The notes below the pieces were generated by a model, which saw only the letters and a program-made list of their open reading frames with translations, was not told where the DNA came from and searched no databases. This document shows, in pieces, positions 16,509-25,286 of a stretch of DNA of 64,000 bases; the stretch's first letter is position 1, and the number at the start of each line of letters is the position of its first letter. The DNA comes from Paenibacillus psychroresistens. Its GTDB lineage: Bacteria > Bacillota > Bacilli > Paenibacillales > NBRC-103111. The position numbers were made by a program, and so were the translations under genes. Where the stretch lies: contig NZ_CP034235.1 of assembly GCF_009728935.1 (NCBI RefSeq), positions 7,019,501 to 7,083,500 of the forward strand. Direction: 5' to 3'.

Positions 16509-16913
16509 TTATACCTTCTCTTGCTTAAGCAACAGATTGGCATTTCTCGCAAGGGACATCGCACTCATAAATAGTGCAACGGCAATGACTGGGTGAAGAG
16601 CTGACAAATACCCAATTTTTGAAGATAGAATAGCAGTGGCAAATGTGGCTGCTACCATAATGAATAAACGAATGCTTTGTACACGATAGGTAAGCGGCAG
16701 CCGCATGATGAATGACAATAGGATCATAAATATCGGCAGAAATGCAAAATATCGCGGAAAGCTGGCATGAGCCGCCCAGTTGTCAGTATCTACAAACAAG
16801 GCAAGACCAGCCAGAAACACCTGCAATATAATGCCAGCAGCAAAAACCCATGCCATCCACTTTAAGACTATCATTGCCTTTCGAGTGCTTTTTGAACCTG
16901 TAATTAAATTCAT
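16509..16913 (-). CDS. DUF6220-like small membrane protein
   Basis: A 134-residue protein with four transmembrane helices. The first carries WVFAAGIILQVFLAGLALF, followed by a NWAAHASFPRYF segment, and the last is LHPVIAVALFMSAMSLARNA. The conserved His residues in loop one and helix four fit the DUF6220 family, whose function is unknown. The frame extends to 16964, but GAGGTGAAG precedes ATG 16913 (MNLITGS), so I use that start. It is controlled by a perfect-consensus promoter with TetR-type operators, and the TetR gene lies just upstream. Confidence 0.7.
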   Translation of the reverse strand: MNLITGSKSTRKAMIVLKWMAWVFAAGIILQVFLAGLALFVDTDNWAAHASFPRYFAFLPIFMILLSFIMRLPLTYRVQSIRLFIMVAATFATAILSSKIGYLSALHPVIAVALFMSAMSLARNANLLLKQEKV

Positions 16914-16953
16914 CTTCTTCACCTCTTGGTTAGATTTGCTTTCAAAAAATACA

Positions 16954-17068
16954 TGAGTGCGCACTCACTCATAATTCAGGTAGCTGATTGATTATTTCAA
17001 TTATTTCTACAGTATATATTGAGTGTGCACTCACTCATTATTATAGTAAGATATTATAATGTTGTCAA
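16954..17068 (-). promoter_or_regulatory. Consensus sigma-A promoter and two TGAGTG-N2-CACTCA operators for the DUF6220 gene
   Basis: On the minus strand TTGACA (17063-17068), a 17-nt spacer and TATAAT (17040-17045) match the sigma-A consensus at all twelve positions. Operator one (17020-17033) starts 7 nt after the -10. Operator two (16954-16967) lies in the leader. Both are TGAGTG/CACTCA palindromes. A strong promoter blocked by downstream operators is the expected design for a TetR-repressed gene. Confidence 0.75.
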
Positions 17069-17069
17069 T

Positions 17070-17092
17070 GTACCTGCCCGTTTAGGCAGGTA
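17070..17092. terminator. Hairpin at the 3' end of the second TetR gene
   Basis: TACCTGCC and GGCAGGTA form a perfect stem spanning the TetR stop codon. There is no T-run, so it may be a weak terminator or an insulator next to the promoter at 17040-17068. Confidence 0.4.
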
Positions 17093-17675
17093 ATAATCCT
17101 TGAATAAGTGTCTGCAGCACATTTCCAATAAACTCCTGCCTTACTTCAACAGGCTCAACTTCACCTAAGAATTGCAGGTGAAAGGAATGCTGAAAGCAAG
17201 CTCCAAGCAGCAAATCAGCGGCTGAACGTGGGTTTATTCCAGAGCTCACTCGACCAAGCCCCTGCTCTGCAAGCAAGTAAACCGCTACGATCTCGTTGGC
17301 ACGATGAGGACCTTGGTTACGTTGTTGGAAGCCTTGGCGATGACGTTCTAAGAAATCAGGTTCAGTAAACATTGATGCTGTCATGGCAATGGAAACATCA
17401 AAAAAGTCAAGCGCAGCACGCACCACGTCTTCCAGATTTCCTTTCACTGTTCCGCTTCCTTTACGGCTTGGTAGTTTCATTAATACGGACAGGAACGCGG
17501 GCAAATGCCCCATCATTACTTGGAGAAAAAGATCCTCTTTACTTTCAAAGTGGTTATATATAGAGCCTTCAGAACAACCAGCAATTCTCGCAATTTCCTT
17601 AGTTGTCGTTTTCGAAAGCCCATTGATTCGGATGACTTGTTTGGCTGCTTCAATTATTCTTTCACGTAATTCCAT
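17082..17675 (-). CDS. TetR/AcrR-family transcriptional regulator
   Basis: A 197-residue TetR-type repressor with a typical HTH: TTTKEIARIAGCSEGSIYNH near residues 23-42, then FESKEDLFLQV. The C-terminal domain is of a TetR subtype with a long ligand pocket. Operators of the form TGAGTG-N2-CACTCA occur twice in front of the downstream DUF6220 gene, and an imperfect copy lies at 17731-17744 upstream of this gene. It therefore probably represses both. The site GAGGG precedes ATG 17675. The inducer is unknown. Confidence 0.83.
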   Translation of the reverse strand: MELRERIIEAAKQVIRINGLSKTTTKEIARIAGCSEGSIYNHFESKEDLFLQVMMGHLPAFLSVLMKLPSRKGSGTVKGNLEDVVRAALDFFDVSIAMTASMFTEPDFLERHRQGFQQRNQGPHRANEIVAVYLLAEQGLGRVSSGINPRSAADLLLGACFQHSFHLQFLGEVEPVEVRQEFIGNVLQTLIQGLLPA

Positions 17676-17730
17676 TTATTTATCCCTCACAATATGTACT
17701 ATAATTAAGTTCTAATGTCACTTTTATTTA

Positions 17731-17744
17731 TGAGTGAGCACCTA
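17731..17744. promoter_or_regulatory. Imperfect TGAGTG operator upstream of the TetR gene
   Basis: TGAGTG-AG-CACCTA, about 56 nt upstream of the TetR ATG. It matches one half-site fully and the other at four of six bases of the pair seen at 16954 and 17020, suggesting autoregulation. Confidence 0.5.
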
Positions 17745-17773
17745 CCCAACTATACCATGGGTGAATATAGATA

Positions 17774-17798
17774 TAAAGCCACCCTTGGATGGATGGCT
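17774..17798 (-). terminator. Possible weak terminator after the dehydratase gene
   Basis: On the minus strand AGCCATCC and GGGTGGCT pair with one G-T pair, followed by TTTATAT, shortly after the stop at 17814. Confidence 0.35.
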
Positions 17799-17813
17799 TA
17801 GCTCTTTACTAAT

Positions 17814-19016
17814 TCAGGGTCTTGAAGCTGTTCCATCTGGTTTTCTAGCCAACGTCCAAGTCGGGAGATTCGTACGAGGAGGGTATTGGGCTGCCTTCAC
17901 TTCATCAATCTCAATTCCTAAGCCAGGTTTATCCAAGATGTAGGCATAGCCTTGTCTAACCTCCGGACAACCAGGAAATACCTCTCGCTCAGCATCAGTA
18001 AATGCATACCATTCCTGAACACCCAGATTAATGCTGCTTATATCAAGATGTAAATTAGCCGCATGTCCTACAGGAGATACATCACCAGGTCCATGCCAAG
18101 CGGTTCGCACTCCAAAAGCTTCACAGAGGACAGCCAGCTTCTTCGCTGGAGTTATGCCTCCAATTGCACTAATATGGACACGTATAAAATCAATTAATCG
18201 CTCCGAAATTAAAGGCAGCCATTCTTGCGGGTGGACGAATAGCTCTCCCATTGCCAAAGGCACACTGGTTTGGTTGCGAATAACTCTGAACCAGTCTATA
18301 TGCTCGGGAGCAAGCGCATCCTCTAAGAAAAACATATCATAAGGCTCTAATGCTTTCGCAAGGCGCAAAGCTTCAATAGGCTGAAGCCGTTCATGAACAT
18401 CATGGATCAACTCAATCTCTGAACCTAATGTAGAACGAAGATGGTTAAATAACTTGGGAATACTTCGTGCATATGCAGCAGGATCGAAATATGCGCCAGG
18501 AAGGGCACCTTCTGGTTTATGCATGATCTCATGTCTTCCACCATATAGACCCATTTGACAACGGATATACCGATAGCCCTCATCCATAAACTTGCGAACG
18601 TTATCTTCAACCTCCTGCACATCTCGACCATCCGCATGACGGTATACAGAAACGCCTTCTCGACATTTCCCGCCTAACAGCTGATAAACCGGCATTCCAG
18701 CCATTTTACCCTTAATATCCCAAAGTGCCATTTCCATACCTGAAATGGCATTGTTCATAATAGGTCCATTTCTCCAGTATCCACTCACCATCGCACTCTG
18801 CCATAAATCTTCTATTCGAGCTGGATCCTTACCAATTAAGAAAGGTTTAATATAATCATCAATGGCAGACTTAACAGCAAGATGTCGTTGTGTGAATGTC
18901 GCACAACCGAGTCCGTAAAGACCTGGCTCTGAAGTTTCAATTTTTACTACAACAAGATTAATCCCACCTGGAGCCGTTAATATCGTTTTCACATCACGAA
19001 TGGTTACGTTCAACAT
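17814..19016 (-). CDS. Enolase-superfamily sugar-acid dehydratase, RspA/mannonate dehydratase type
   Basis: A 400-residue member of the mandelate racemase/enolase superfamily, closest by motif to the RspA/ManD group, which includes D-mannonate and D-gluconate dehydratases. It has the N-terminal capping domain with MNNAISGMEMALWDIKGK near residues 87-104. The Mg ligands lie in LIHDVHERL (about 209-217), FFLEDAL and MGELFVH. WHGPGDVSPVGHAANLHLD near 305-323 contains the second-half active-site His typical of this group. The start ATG 19016 has AGGAG. It forms an operon with the SDR upstream, 38 nt apart, implying sugar-acid catabolism. Substrate assignment is uncertain because many RspA proteins show weak activity. 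Confidence 0.82.
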   Translation of the reverse strand: MLNVTIRDVKTILTAPGGINLVVVKIETSEPGLYGLGCATFTQRHLAVKSAIDDYIKPFLIGKDPARIEDLWQSAMVSGYWRNGPIMNNAISGMEMALWDIKGKMAGMPVYQLLGGKCREGVSVYRHADGRDVQEVEDNVRKFMDEGYRYIRCQMGLYGGRHEIMHKPEGALPGAYFDPAAYARSIPKLFNHLRSTLGSEIELIHDVHERLQPIEALRLAKALEPYDMFFLEDALAPEHIDWFRVIRNQTSVPLAMGELFVHPQEWLPLISERLIDFIRVHISAIGGITPAKKLAVLCEAFGVRTAWHGPGDVSPVGHAANLHLDISSINLGVQEWYAFTDAEREVFPGCPEVRQGYAYILDKPGLGIEIDEVKAAQYPPRTNLPTWTLARKPDGTASRP

Positions 19017-19054
19017 GGTTACTCATCTCCTCTTGCGTATTTTTTGAAGCTATT

Positions 19055-19828
19055 TTATAAACCTTTACCAATATTTTCAGGCATTCCAGGCAGAATCAAC
19101 CCACCATCTACTCTAAGATTAATCCCGGTGATATAGGAAGCTTCATCTGATACAAGCCATGCTGTCGTTTGTCCAATATCACTTGGCTTTCCAACACGAC
19201 CAAGTGGAATTTGTGGACCCAGTATATCATAGGACTCCTGATACTCAGCTCTAACCTGTATAGCCCCAGGTCCGATTGAATTTACCCTGATTCCATAAGG
19301 AGCCAATTCAATTGCATTAGATTGAGTTGCTCGTAGAAGACCTGCCTTCATGCCTCCATAAACAGCATCTAAGGGATAGGCTCTTTCTGCTCGGGATGAA
19401 GTTATGTTTACGATAGAGCCATGAATCCCTTTAGAAATCATATGGTTTGCGATAAATTTAGTAGTAAGCATAGGTGCGCGAAAATTTAATTGATAAATAT
19501 AGTCCATAGCGGCAGCCTCATGTATAGTGATGCTTTTAAAGCGACTTATTCCCGCATTATTCACAAGCACATGTACACTTCCAAAAGCCTCAATCGCTGT
19601 ATTTATAACCAATTCTGGCGCATCGACTTGTGATAAATCAACCTTTAAGACCTTGCACTGTGTTCCATAATCAGCTAATAACTGCCTTGAGACTTCATTC
19701 GCTTCTTCCTCTTCATCCAAATGCGTAATGAATAAATCGTAACCCTTCTCCGCTAAAGCAAAAGCTATCCCTCTGCCAATGCCTCGACTGGCGCCTGTTA
19801 TGATTGCTGTCTTCCTAGCATGATCCAT
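19055..19828 (-). CDS. Short-chain dehydrogenase/reductase, sugar-acid operon
   Basis: A 257-residue classical SDR. TGASRGIGRG (cofactor loop) lies near residues 11-20, NNAGISR near 88-94, ITSSRAERAYP (catalytic Ser) near 141-151, YGGMK (Tyr, Lys) near 155-159 and the terminal GINLRVDGGLILPGMP. A longer frame reaches 19882, but GGAGAGG precedes ATG 19828, which I use. It is transcribed with the RspA-type dehydratase downstream, so it probably oxidises a sugar, sugar acid or polyol feeding that enzyme. The specific substrate is not visible. Confidence 0.82.
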   Translation of the reverse strand: MDHARKTAIITGASRGIGRGIAFALAEKGYDLFITHLDEEEEANEVSRQLLADYGTQCKVLKVDLSQVDAPELVINTAIEAFGSVHVLVNNAGISRFKSITIHEAAAMDYIYQLNFRAPMLTTKFIANHMISKGIHGSIVNITSSRAERAYPLDAVYGGMKAGLLRATQSNAIELAPYGIRVNSIGPGAIQVRAEYQESYDILGPQIPLGRVGKPSDIGQTTAWLVSDEASYITGINLRVDGGLILPGMPENIGKGL

Positions 19829-19940
19829 TGAAACCTCTCCTAATGTTGGAATCGTTCCTCGTAGATTACAGTGATAATTCAACCTATTAAAGTTAAATAT
19901 TCCCTATTATTATATCAGAGAAGTTAACGAACACCATCAT

Positions 19941-22229
19941 TTAATCCAGCCATTCCGCGGGAAGCAGCTTGCGATATCGTGACTCCTTATACCGATCATC
20001 AACTAACAAAAGTGTTCCCCGATCATGCTCCGAACGGATGAGTCTTCCTCCGGCTTGCAGCACTTTATTGATCCCAGGGTACACATAGGCATAATCAAAG
20101 CCACTACGTTGTTCCCTATCATAATAAGCTTTAATAAGATTACGCTCCAAGCTAATCTGCGGCATGCCAACACCAACAACGACAACACCCTGCAGCCGAT
20201 CTCCAACCAAATCAATGCTCTCCGAGAAAATACCGCCTAAGACCGCAAACCCAACCAAAGCATGATCATTGCTCTGACTGAAAGCCGCGAGAAAGCTCTC
20301 CCTCTCCTCTTCTGGCATCTCTGATCTTTGCAGTAAAGTGTGAACTCGATCATGATCTAGATCAATCATAAAAGCTTCATAAACACTATTCATATATTCA
20401 TAAGACGGGAAGAAGATCAGATAATTAGCCAGCTTCTCCATCACATGTGCCTGAAGCAAATTAACTAACGGAGCTTTTGTATGCTCTCGATCTATATACT
20501 TCGTAGAGATTGGTACAATGGAAACCTCCCACTGTTCTTTGGCGAATGGGGTTGGCAATGTAATCGAATAATCCTCTTGTTCCGCACCTAATATGTCCAT
20601 GTAATAACCTAGAGGTGAAAGTGTTGCCGAGAAATAAACATGTGCTCTGTAGCTTTTACCAATCTGTCGGAGTAAGTCAGAAGGATTCAAGCAGAATAGC
20701 TTAAGCTGAACCTCATTACGCGCAATTTCCGCATAGTTAATGTAATTCCCATCATATAGCTTACCAATTCTTTGGAAGCCTAGCGCAGAGAAATACACTT
20801 CCAGTAGTCTGGGGCTGCCCTCGTTAGTTCCGCCTCCAGCAAGCACTTTTTCTGCTTGGACAATGAAAGCATCAACAAGCTCAATAAGTGCTGTAGGTTT
20901 ATCCTTAGTGACAACGGATTGCTCGGTAGACTCTTTTCTGAATTGGATAAACCATTTATTGAGCACCTTAGCTGCTAGTTGGACTTCTGGATGAACCCCC
21001 TTCATTTCCCGCTCCAGCTCTAAAAAGTCCTTCTTCACTAGCTCTGCAGAGAACATTTCCCTAGCCCGATCGACAAGATTATGTGCTTCATCTACCAACA
21101 AAACCGTTTGCTGCTTACGCTCCCCAAATAGACGTTTCAAGGAGATTCTCGGATCAAATACATAATTATAATCACAGATCACAGCATCCGCTGAATAGGC
21201 CATATCCAGGGAAAATTCAAAAGGGCAAACTGTATGTTTACGAGCATATTGTTCAATTAAGGGGCGAGTAATTAAGGTTTCGTTGGACATCAGATCCAGA
21301 ATCGCAGCATTAACGCGGTCATAGTAACCATCGGCATAAACACATGCCTCCTTGCGGCAATCGACGTTCTCTTGAAAGCATATTTTATCCTTGGCGGTTA
21401 TGGTTACCGAGCTCATCTGCAGTCCTTGGGCTTTCATAAGCGCTAAAGCTTCCTCCGCTGCAGTTCTCGTAATAGTTCTCGCTGTAAGATAGAAAAGATG
21501 CTGAGCTTTTCCAGCCCCGATCGCTTTAATAGCAGGATACAGCGTCGATACAGTTTTACCAATCCCAGTGGGTGCTTTCGCGAATAGCTTTCGCCCCTCA
21601 TCTATGGCTTTGAAAACCGAGCCTGCAAGCTTCCTCTGTCCTTCTCGAAAAGCAGGAAAGGGAAATGCCAATTCACGGATGCTTTCATCCCGCAAACGCT
21701 TATTGTGTTGCACCATTCTGGCATAAGGCGCATAGCTCTCAACAAGCTCCGCAACAAAAATAACGAGCTCAGCTAATCTTAATTCTTGCTCGAATTTCTT
21801 CTGGTGTTCCGTATCCACTTGTACATAGGTTAATTGAACTTTTATCCGCTGATTTCCATTTTCTATAGCATACATATAGGCATACAATTTGGCTTGCGCC
21901 CAGTGAACGGGATGCATGTCCTCCGTTATCCGCTCAACATCCCTCGCAGTAGACTTGATCTCATCAATCGTAACTCCACTGTTCTCATCGATTAGCAGCC
22001 CATCGCATCTTCCATCAATGACAAATAAGAGATCCCCATGAGAAATCTCCGCTTTTAAGCTTACTTCTTTCTGATCCAGCTCTCCATATTGCTTCTGAAC
22101 CTTCTGATGAGCCTTCGTACCTTCTGCAAGCGTACTCATTGTGCGAAAGCCAGAATCCAAGCTTCCACTCCTAAATACATACTCAACAAGGCTCCTTACA
22201 GATACTGCAATGGCGATTGGTTCAAGCAT
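19941..22229 (-). CDS. DinG/XPD-like ATP-dependent DNA helicase with N-terminal Cas4-like nuclease domain
   Basis: A protein of about 762 residues. The N-terminal region (to about 190) has a PD-(D/E)XK-like pattern (VIDGRCDGLLIDE, then TIDEIKST). The superfamily 2 helicase follows: Walker A KAPTGIGKTVSTLYP near 242, and four Cys of an iron-sulfur domain (KICFQENVDC, KEAC, HTVCPFEF) spread over about 305-370. The DEAH box VLLVDEAHNL lies near 400 and the C-terminal motif VLQAGGRLIRSEHD near 715. Relatives unwind 5'-overhang or branched DNA during repair. The frame can start at TTG 22238; I use ATG 22229, spaced 11 nt from AGGGG. It stands alone in its direction. Confidence 0.85.
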   Translation of the reverse strand: MLEPIAIAVSVRSLVEYVFRSGSLDSGFRTMSTLAEGTKAHQKVQKQYGELDQKEVSLKAEISHGDLLFVIDGRCDGLLIDENSGVTIDEIKSTARDVERITEDMHPVHWAQAKLYAYMYAIENGNQRIKVQLTYVQVDTEHQKKFEQELRLAELVIFVAELVESYAPYARMVQHNKRLRDESIRELAFPFPAFREGQRKLAGSVFKAIDEGRKLFAKAPTGIGKTVSTLYPAIKAIGAGKAQHLFYLTARTITRTAAEEALALMKAQGLQMSSVTITAKDKICFQENVDCRKEACVYADGYYDRVNAAILDLMSNETLITRPLIEQYARKHTVCPFEFSLDMAYSADAVICDYNYVFDPRISLKRLFGERKQQTVLLVDEAHNLVDRAREMFSAELVKKDFLELEREMKGVHPEVQLAAKVLNKWFIQFRKESTEQSVVTKDKPTALIELVDAFIVQAEKVLAGGGTNEGSPRLLEVYFSALGFQRIGKLYDGNYINYAEIARNEVQLKLFCLNPSDLLRQIGKSYRAHVYFSATLSPLGYYMDILGAEQEDYSITLPTPFAKEQWEVSIVPISTKYIDREHTKAPLVNLLQAHVMEKLANYLIFFPSYEYMNSVYEAFMIDLDHDRVHTLLQRSEMPEEERESFLAAFSQSNDHALVGFAVLGGIFSESIDLVGDRLQGVVVVGVGMPQISLERNLIKAYYDREQRSGFDYAYVYPGINKVLQAGGRLIRSEHDRGTLLLVDDRYKESRYRKLLPAEWLD

Positions 22230-22321
22230 GGCGATCAAGACCCCTATCTTAAGAACATCCGTTCTTTATTATAGCACATCTAGGTCCTGTCCACGGAAAG
22301 CCATGCATCTCAATTTCATTT

Positions 22322-23128
22322 CTAACCTAGATACAATAAACATCCAATTGCTCCACTATACTCTCCATTTTCAATAAACATAGGTAACGCTCCTCTAAGC
22401 ACTGTATATCTTTGCACGACTTCCTTAAGAAGATCATTCCCAATGAAAGAGGAACCCACAAAAACAATGGAGGTTAGTCCACTTTGACCAGCAGCAAGAA
22501 CACTGACAGTTGCCACCGTTTCACCCACTAGACCAACAACAGAAGCCAGGAGCTCTTCCTTGGTCAATTGACCTTCAGATGCCAATATGGCAATATTCCC
22601 AAAGTTACTAGCTGTTAAATCTCCTGGAATTGGAGGTTCCGATCCTTCATAAATATGACTTACTTTTAAATCGATACGATCGCGCGCGCCCTTAGATGCT
22701 GTTGTCACAATAGTTTCATAATCTGTAATTCCCGTAAGCAGCTTAGACAGCCCCATAATAGTTCCGCCTCCAACCCCAGTTCCACCAACCCGCTGATGCT
22801 CACCTTTATTGATATAGTGAATGGAAGTGCCGGTGCCAACATTAGTTAGAATAAATGCTTTCACTGGAATATCGTTCCTTGCAAGCAGATAACTTACCCC
22901 AGATGAAGTTGCCTCGAATTCAACAATATCTACAGCTTTTTGATTCATATAAGTTTTTAATAAAGCAGCTTTACCGCCGGTAATACAAATCTTAGCGTTA
23001 CTAAACTCACTAATCCAAGAGGCTACATATTGCAGCCGGGAAATTGGAAACTTAATGAATTCAGGTAAATCCCCATTCGTATATGCGACTTTGATTAAAG
23101 TGCCGCCCGCATCAATTCCAATTTTCAT
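22322..23128 (-). CDS. coaW: Type II pantothenate kinase
   Basis: A 268-residue ASKHA-fold kinase of the CoaW family, which phosphorylates pantothenate in the first step of coenzyme A synthesis and, unlike CoaA, is not inhibited by CoA. The phosphate-1 loop GIDAGGTLIKVAY lies at the N terminus. TNVGTGTSIHYI near residues 95-106 and VGGTGVGGGTIMGLSKLLTG near 113-132 match the staphylococcal-type enzyme, and FVGSSFIGN lies near the C terminus. Its ATG overlaps the stop of the upstream GGDEF-EAL gene by 4 nt, with GAGGGG just before it, so the two are coupled. No functional link between them is known to me. Confidence 0.88.
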   Translation of the reverse strand: MKIGIDAGGTLIKVAYTNGDLPEFIKFPISRLQYVASWISEFSNAKICITGGKAALLKTYMNQKAVDIVEFEATSSGVSYLLARNDIPVKAFILTNVGTGTSIHYINKGEHQRVGGTGVGGGTIMGLSKLLTGITDYETIVTTASKGARDRIDLKVSHIYEGSEPPIPGDLTASNFGNIAILASEGQLTKEELLASVVGLVGETVATVSVLAAGQSGLTSIVFVGSSFIGNDLLKEVVQRYTVLRGALPMFIENGEYSGAIGCLLYLG

Positions 23129-24906
23129 CCTTGTAACCCCTCACTGAAATGCTTGGACATAATTTCGTAATAGGCCTCTCTTACCTTGTTGGCTGCAATA
23201 GGTCTACTGAAATAATATCCTTGCACAATGCTGCAGCCATATTCATTTAGCATCTTCAATGTCTCTTTATCTTCGACACCTTCGGCAATAACATCCAAAT
23301 CCAGGCTTTTCGACATCGCAATAATGGTCTTAACAATCGAGGAATTTACTAGGCTAGACGTCATGCCATTAACAAAAGATTGATCAATTTTCAAGATATC
23401 TATCGGAAACTCCTTGAGATTACTTAAAGAACTATATCCCGTCCCAAAATCATCCATGGCGATGGAAAGCCCAAGCTTTTTTAGGCTTCTTAAGGTTCGA
23501 ATCGAAATCTCAACCTCGATTGTCATACTCTCCGTAATTTCAAGCTCCAAATATTGTGGATCCAGCTGCGACTCTTCCAGAATCATTTTAATATTATCCT
23601 TCAAAGCTGGATCAAGGAATTGTTTAGTCGAGAGGTTTACCGCTATTCTTAGAGGCGGTACCCCATCTAATTGGAGCTGCTTGTTGAAGTGGCAAGCCTC
23701 TCTTAACACCCAATTCCCGATATCGATAATTAAGTCTGATTCCTCTGCGATTGGGATAAACTCACCTGGCATCACAAAACCAAGCTCAGGATTCTCCCAA
23801 CGAATCAAGCTTTCTAAGCCGATAATTTTCGAGGTTAATTGATTAATTTGCGGCTGGTAATACAGTGTAAACTCGTTGTTCTCAATCGCTTTTTTAAGAT
23901 GCTTCTCAATCAGTATTCGTCTATGAAACTGATCATTTAATTGGGCATCCCAATACTTAAATTGATTCCTGCCATTTACCTTTGCTGCAAACATAGCTGT
24001 ATCCGCATATTTAAAGAGCTTCTCCGAATCATTGCCGCTTTCTGGATATTCACTTATCCCAACGCTTACTTTAATAAAAAGGTCCTGCCCCGACATGCGG
24101 ATAGGCTGCTTAATGGAATTAATGATTTGTTCGACTGAGGAATTCATTTCCATGTCGTTGATTTTGGGGATTAAACAAATAAATTCGTTACCGCCAATCC
24201 GCGATACAAAATATTGTTCATCCTTAACGCAGGTTTTGAGCCTTCTGGCCACTACCTGAAGTAAGCGATCGCCAATATCATGACCTAAGGTATCATTAAT
24301 TTGTCTAAAATGATCGATATTCATTGCAAAAACGGCAAACTGAGCTGGACTTTTTTGCTCTATAAATTCCTGTAGGCGTTTATTAAGAAAAGTACGATTT
24401 GGCAGTCTTGTGAGGTGATCATAATCAGTCAAGTAGCTCATTTTTTCTTTCATATTCACTTGTAAAGTGTTATCAAAGCTTACCGAAATGACCCCTGTAA
24501 TCTGCCCGTCACGAAAAATAGGCCTTAGAAGTGTTAACAGCTGAATACCGCGCCATTTCATCTCAAAGCTAATTAGTCCAGGAAGTTTCCAAGCGTGTTC
24601 ATAATAAGGAAGCATATAGTTAGCTAGCTCTTCAGGAAATAATTCATCTAGACTCTTACCCGGAATATCCGTAGTTTCAATCCAGTATCTTTGCAGCAGT
24701 ATCCCTTCACAAAAAGTGTAAATAAACTGATCATCGACTTTTTTGTATTTTAAGATCATGCTATTATGCTGGCGAATCGTTTTCTGCAGCTCTTCAAACA
24801 CAATCGCCAAGTCCTCTTCCATTTTCAGAAATTGCGAGAAGGATTCCATAATCAAACGATTCGTTTGTTCATTGGATTGTATGGTTCTCTCAAAGCTCAG
24901 GTTCAT
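23125..24906 (-). CDS. PAS-like/GGDEF/EAL protein with degenerate GGDEF motif and lost receiver domain
   Basis: A protein of about 593 residues. Residues 40-150 look like a PAS sensor, and 160-320 a GGDEF domain with DYDHLTRLPNRTFL. The active-site motif reads RIGGNEF, so the Asp of GGDEF is Asn and cyclase activity is doubtful. Residues 330-585 form an EAL domain with GLESLIRWENPELGF (ESL, catalytic Glu kept), then NLSTKQF, DDFGTGYSS, LKIDQSFV and AEGVED. It is probably a c-di-GMP phosphodiesterase with a regulatory GGDEF. Upstream, in the same frame, lies the C-terminal part of a receiver domain; translation now probably begins at ATG 24906 or TTG 24918. It overlaps coaW. Confidence 0.82.
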   Translation of the reverse strand: MNLSFERTIQSNEQTNRLIMESFSQFLKMEEDLAIVFEELQKTIRQHNSMILKYKKVDDQFIYTFCEGILLQRYWIETTDIPGKSLDELFPEELANYMLPYYEHAWKLPGLISFEMKWRGIQLLTLLRPIFRDGQITGVISVSFDNTLQVNMKEKMSYLTDYDHLTRLPNRTFLNKRLQEFIEQKSPAQFAVFAMNIDHFRQINDTLGHDIGDRLLQVVARRLKTCVKDEQYFVSRIGGNEFICLIPKINDMEMNSSVEQIINSIKQPIRMSGQDLFIKVSVGISEYPESGNDSEKLFKYADTAMFAAKVNGRNQFKYWDAQLNDQFHRRILIEKHLKKAIENNEFTLYYQPQINQLTSKIIGLESLIRWENPELGFVMPGEFIPIAEESDLIIDIGNWVLREACHFNKQLQLDGVPPLRIAVNLSTKQFLDPALKDNIKMILEESQLDPQYLELEITESMTIEVEISIRTLRSLKKLGLSIAMDDFGTGYSSLSNLKEFPIDILKIDQSFVNGMTSSLVNSSIVKTIIAMSKSLDLDVIAEGVEDKETLKMLNEYGCSIVQGYYFSRPIAANKVREAYYEIMSKHFSEGLQG

Positions 24907-25057
24907 TTTATTCCGCAATACTAGCTTGCATCTTAATAAGAAATCTTCAACATATATTCGATCCTTCGCATTATCAAATAATAAATTGAAAAATATCTTT
25001 AATCATTTTTCTAAGTACATTTGAATCATCCACGATCAATACTTTATATTTTGTCAT
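24907..25057 (-). pseudogene. Receiver-domain remnant upstream of the GGDEF-EAL gene
   Basis: ATG 25057, with GGGTGGGA upstream, begins MTKYKVLIVDDSNVLRKM, the first strand and acidic DD pair of a CheY-like receiver, and stops after 27 residues at 24974. From there, in the frame of the GGDEF-EAL gene, the sequence reads VEDFLLRCKLVLRNK, typical of the last helix of a receiver that leads into an output domain. The middle, about 75 residues with the phospho-acceptor Asp, is gone. The ancestral gene was therefore probably a receiver-PAS-GGDEF-EAL response regulator. Confidence 0.65.
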
Positions 25058-25221
25058 ATTTCCCACCCTGTGCATAAAAGTATTTAATTCTCCGACGCTG
25101 AATCCAGAGTCTCGGATGAAAACTATCTCACTATTTTACCATACTTCTTCCAGTTTTTTGGTTTAATAAAGTGTCCGTAAATCGAATTAAATGTAAACAT
25201 TTACCTCTTTAATGATAGCAT

Positions 25222-25253
25222 AAAAAAACCGGCAACCCCAATGGAGGTACCGG
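25222..25253 (-). terminator. Terminator of the fructokinase gene
   Basis: On the minus strand a GGTACCTCC/GGGGTTGCC stem with one bulge is followed by TTTTTTT, about 35 nt after the stop of the kinase. Confidence 0.6.
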
Positions 25254-25286
25254 CAGCTTTCATACGTATTAATTTATTCCTCGTGA

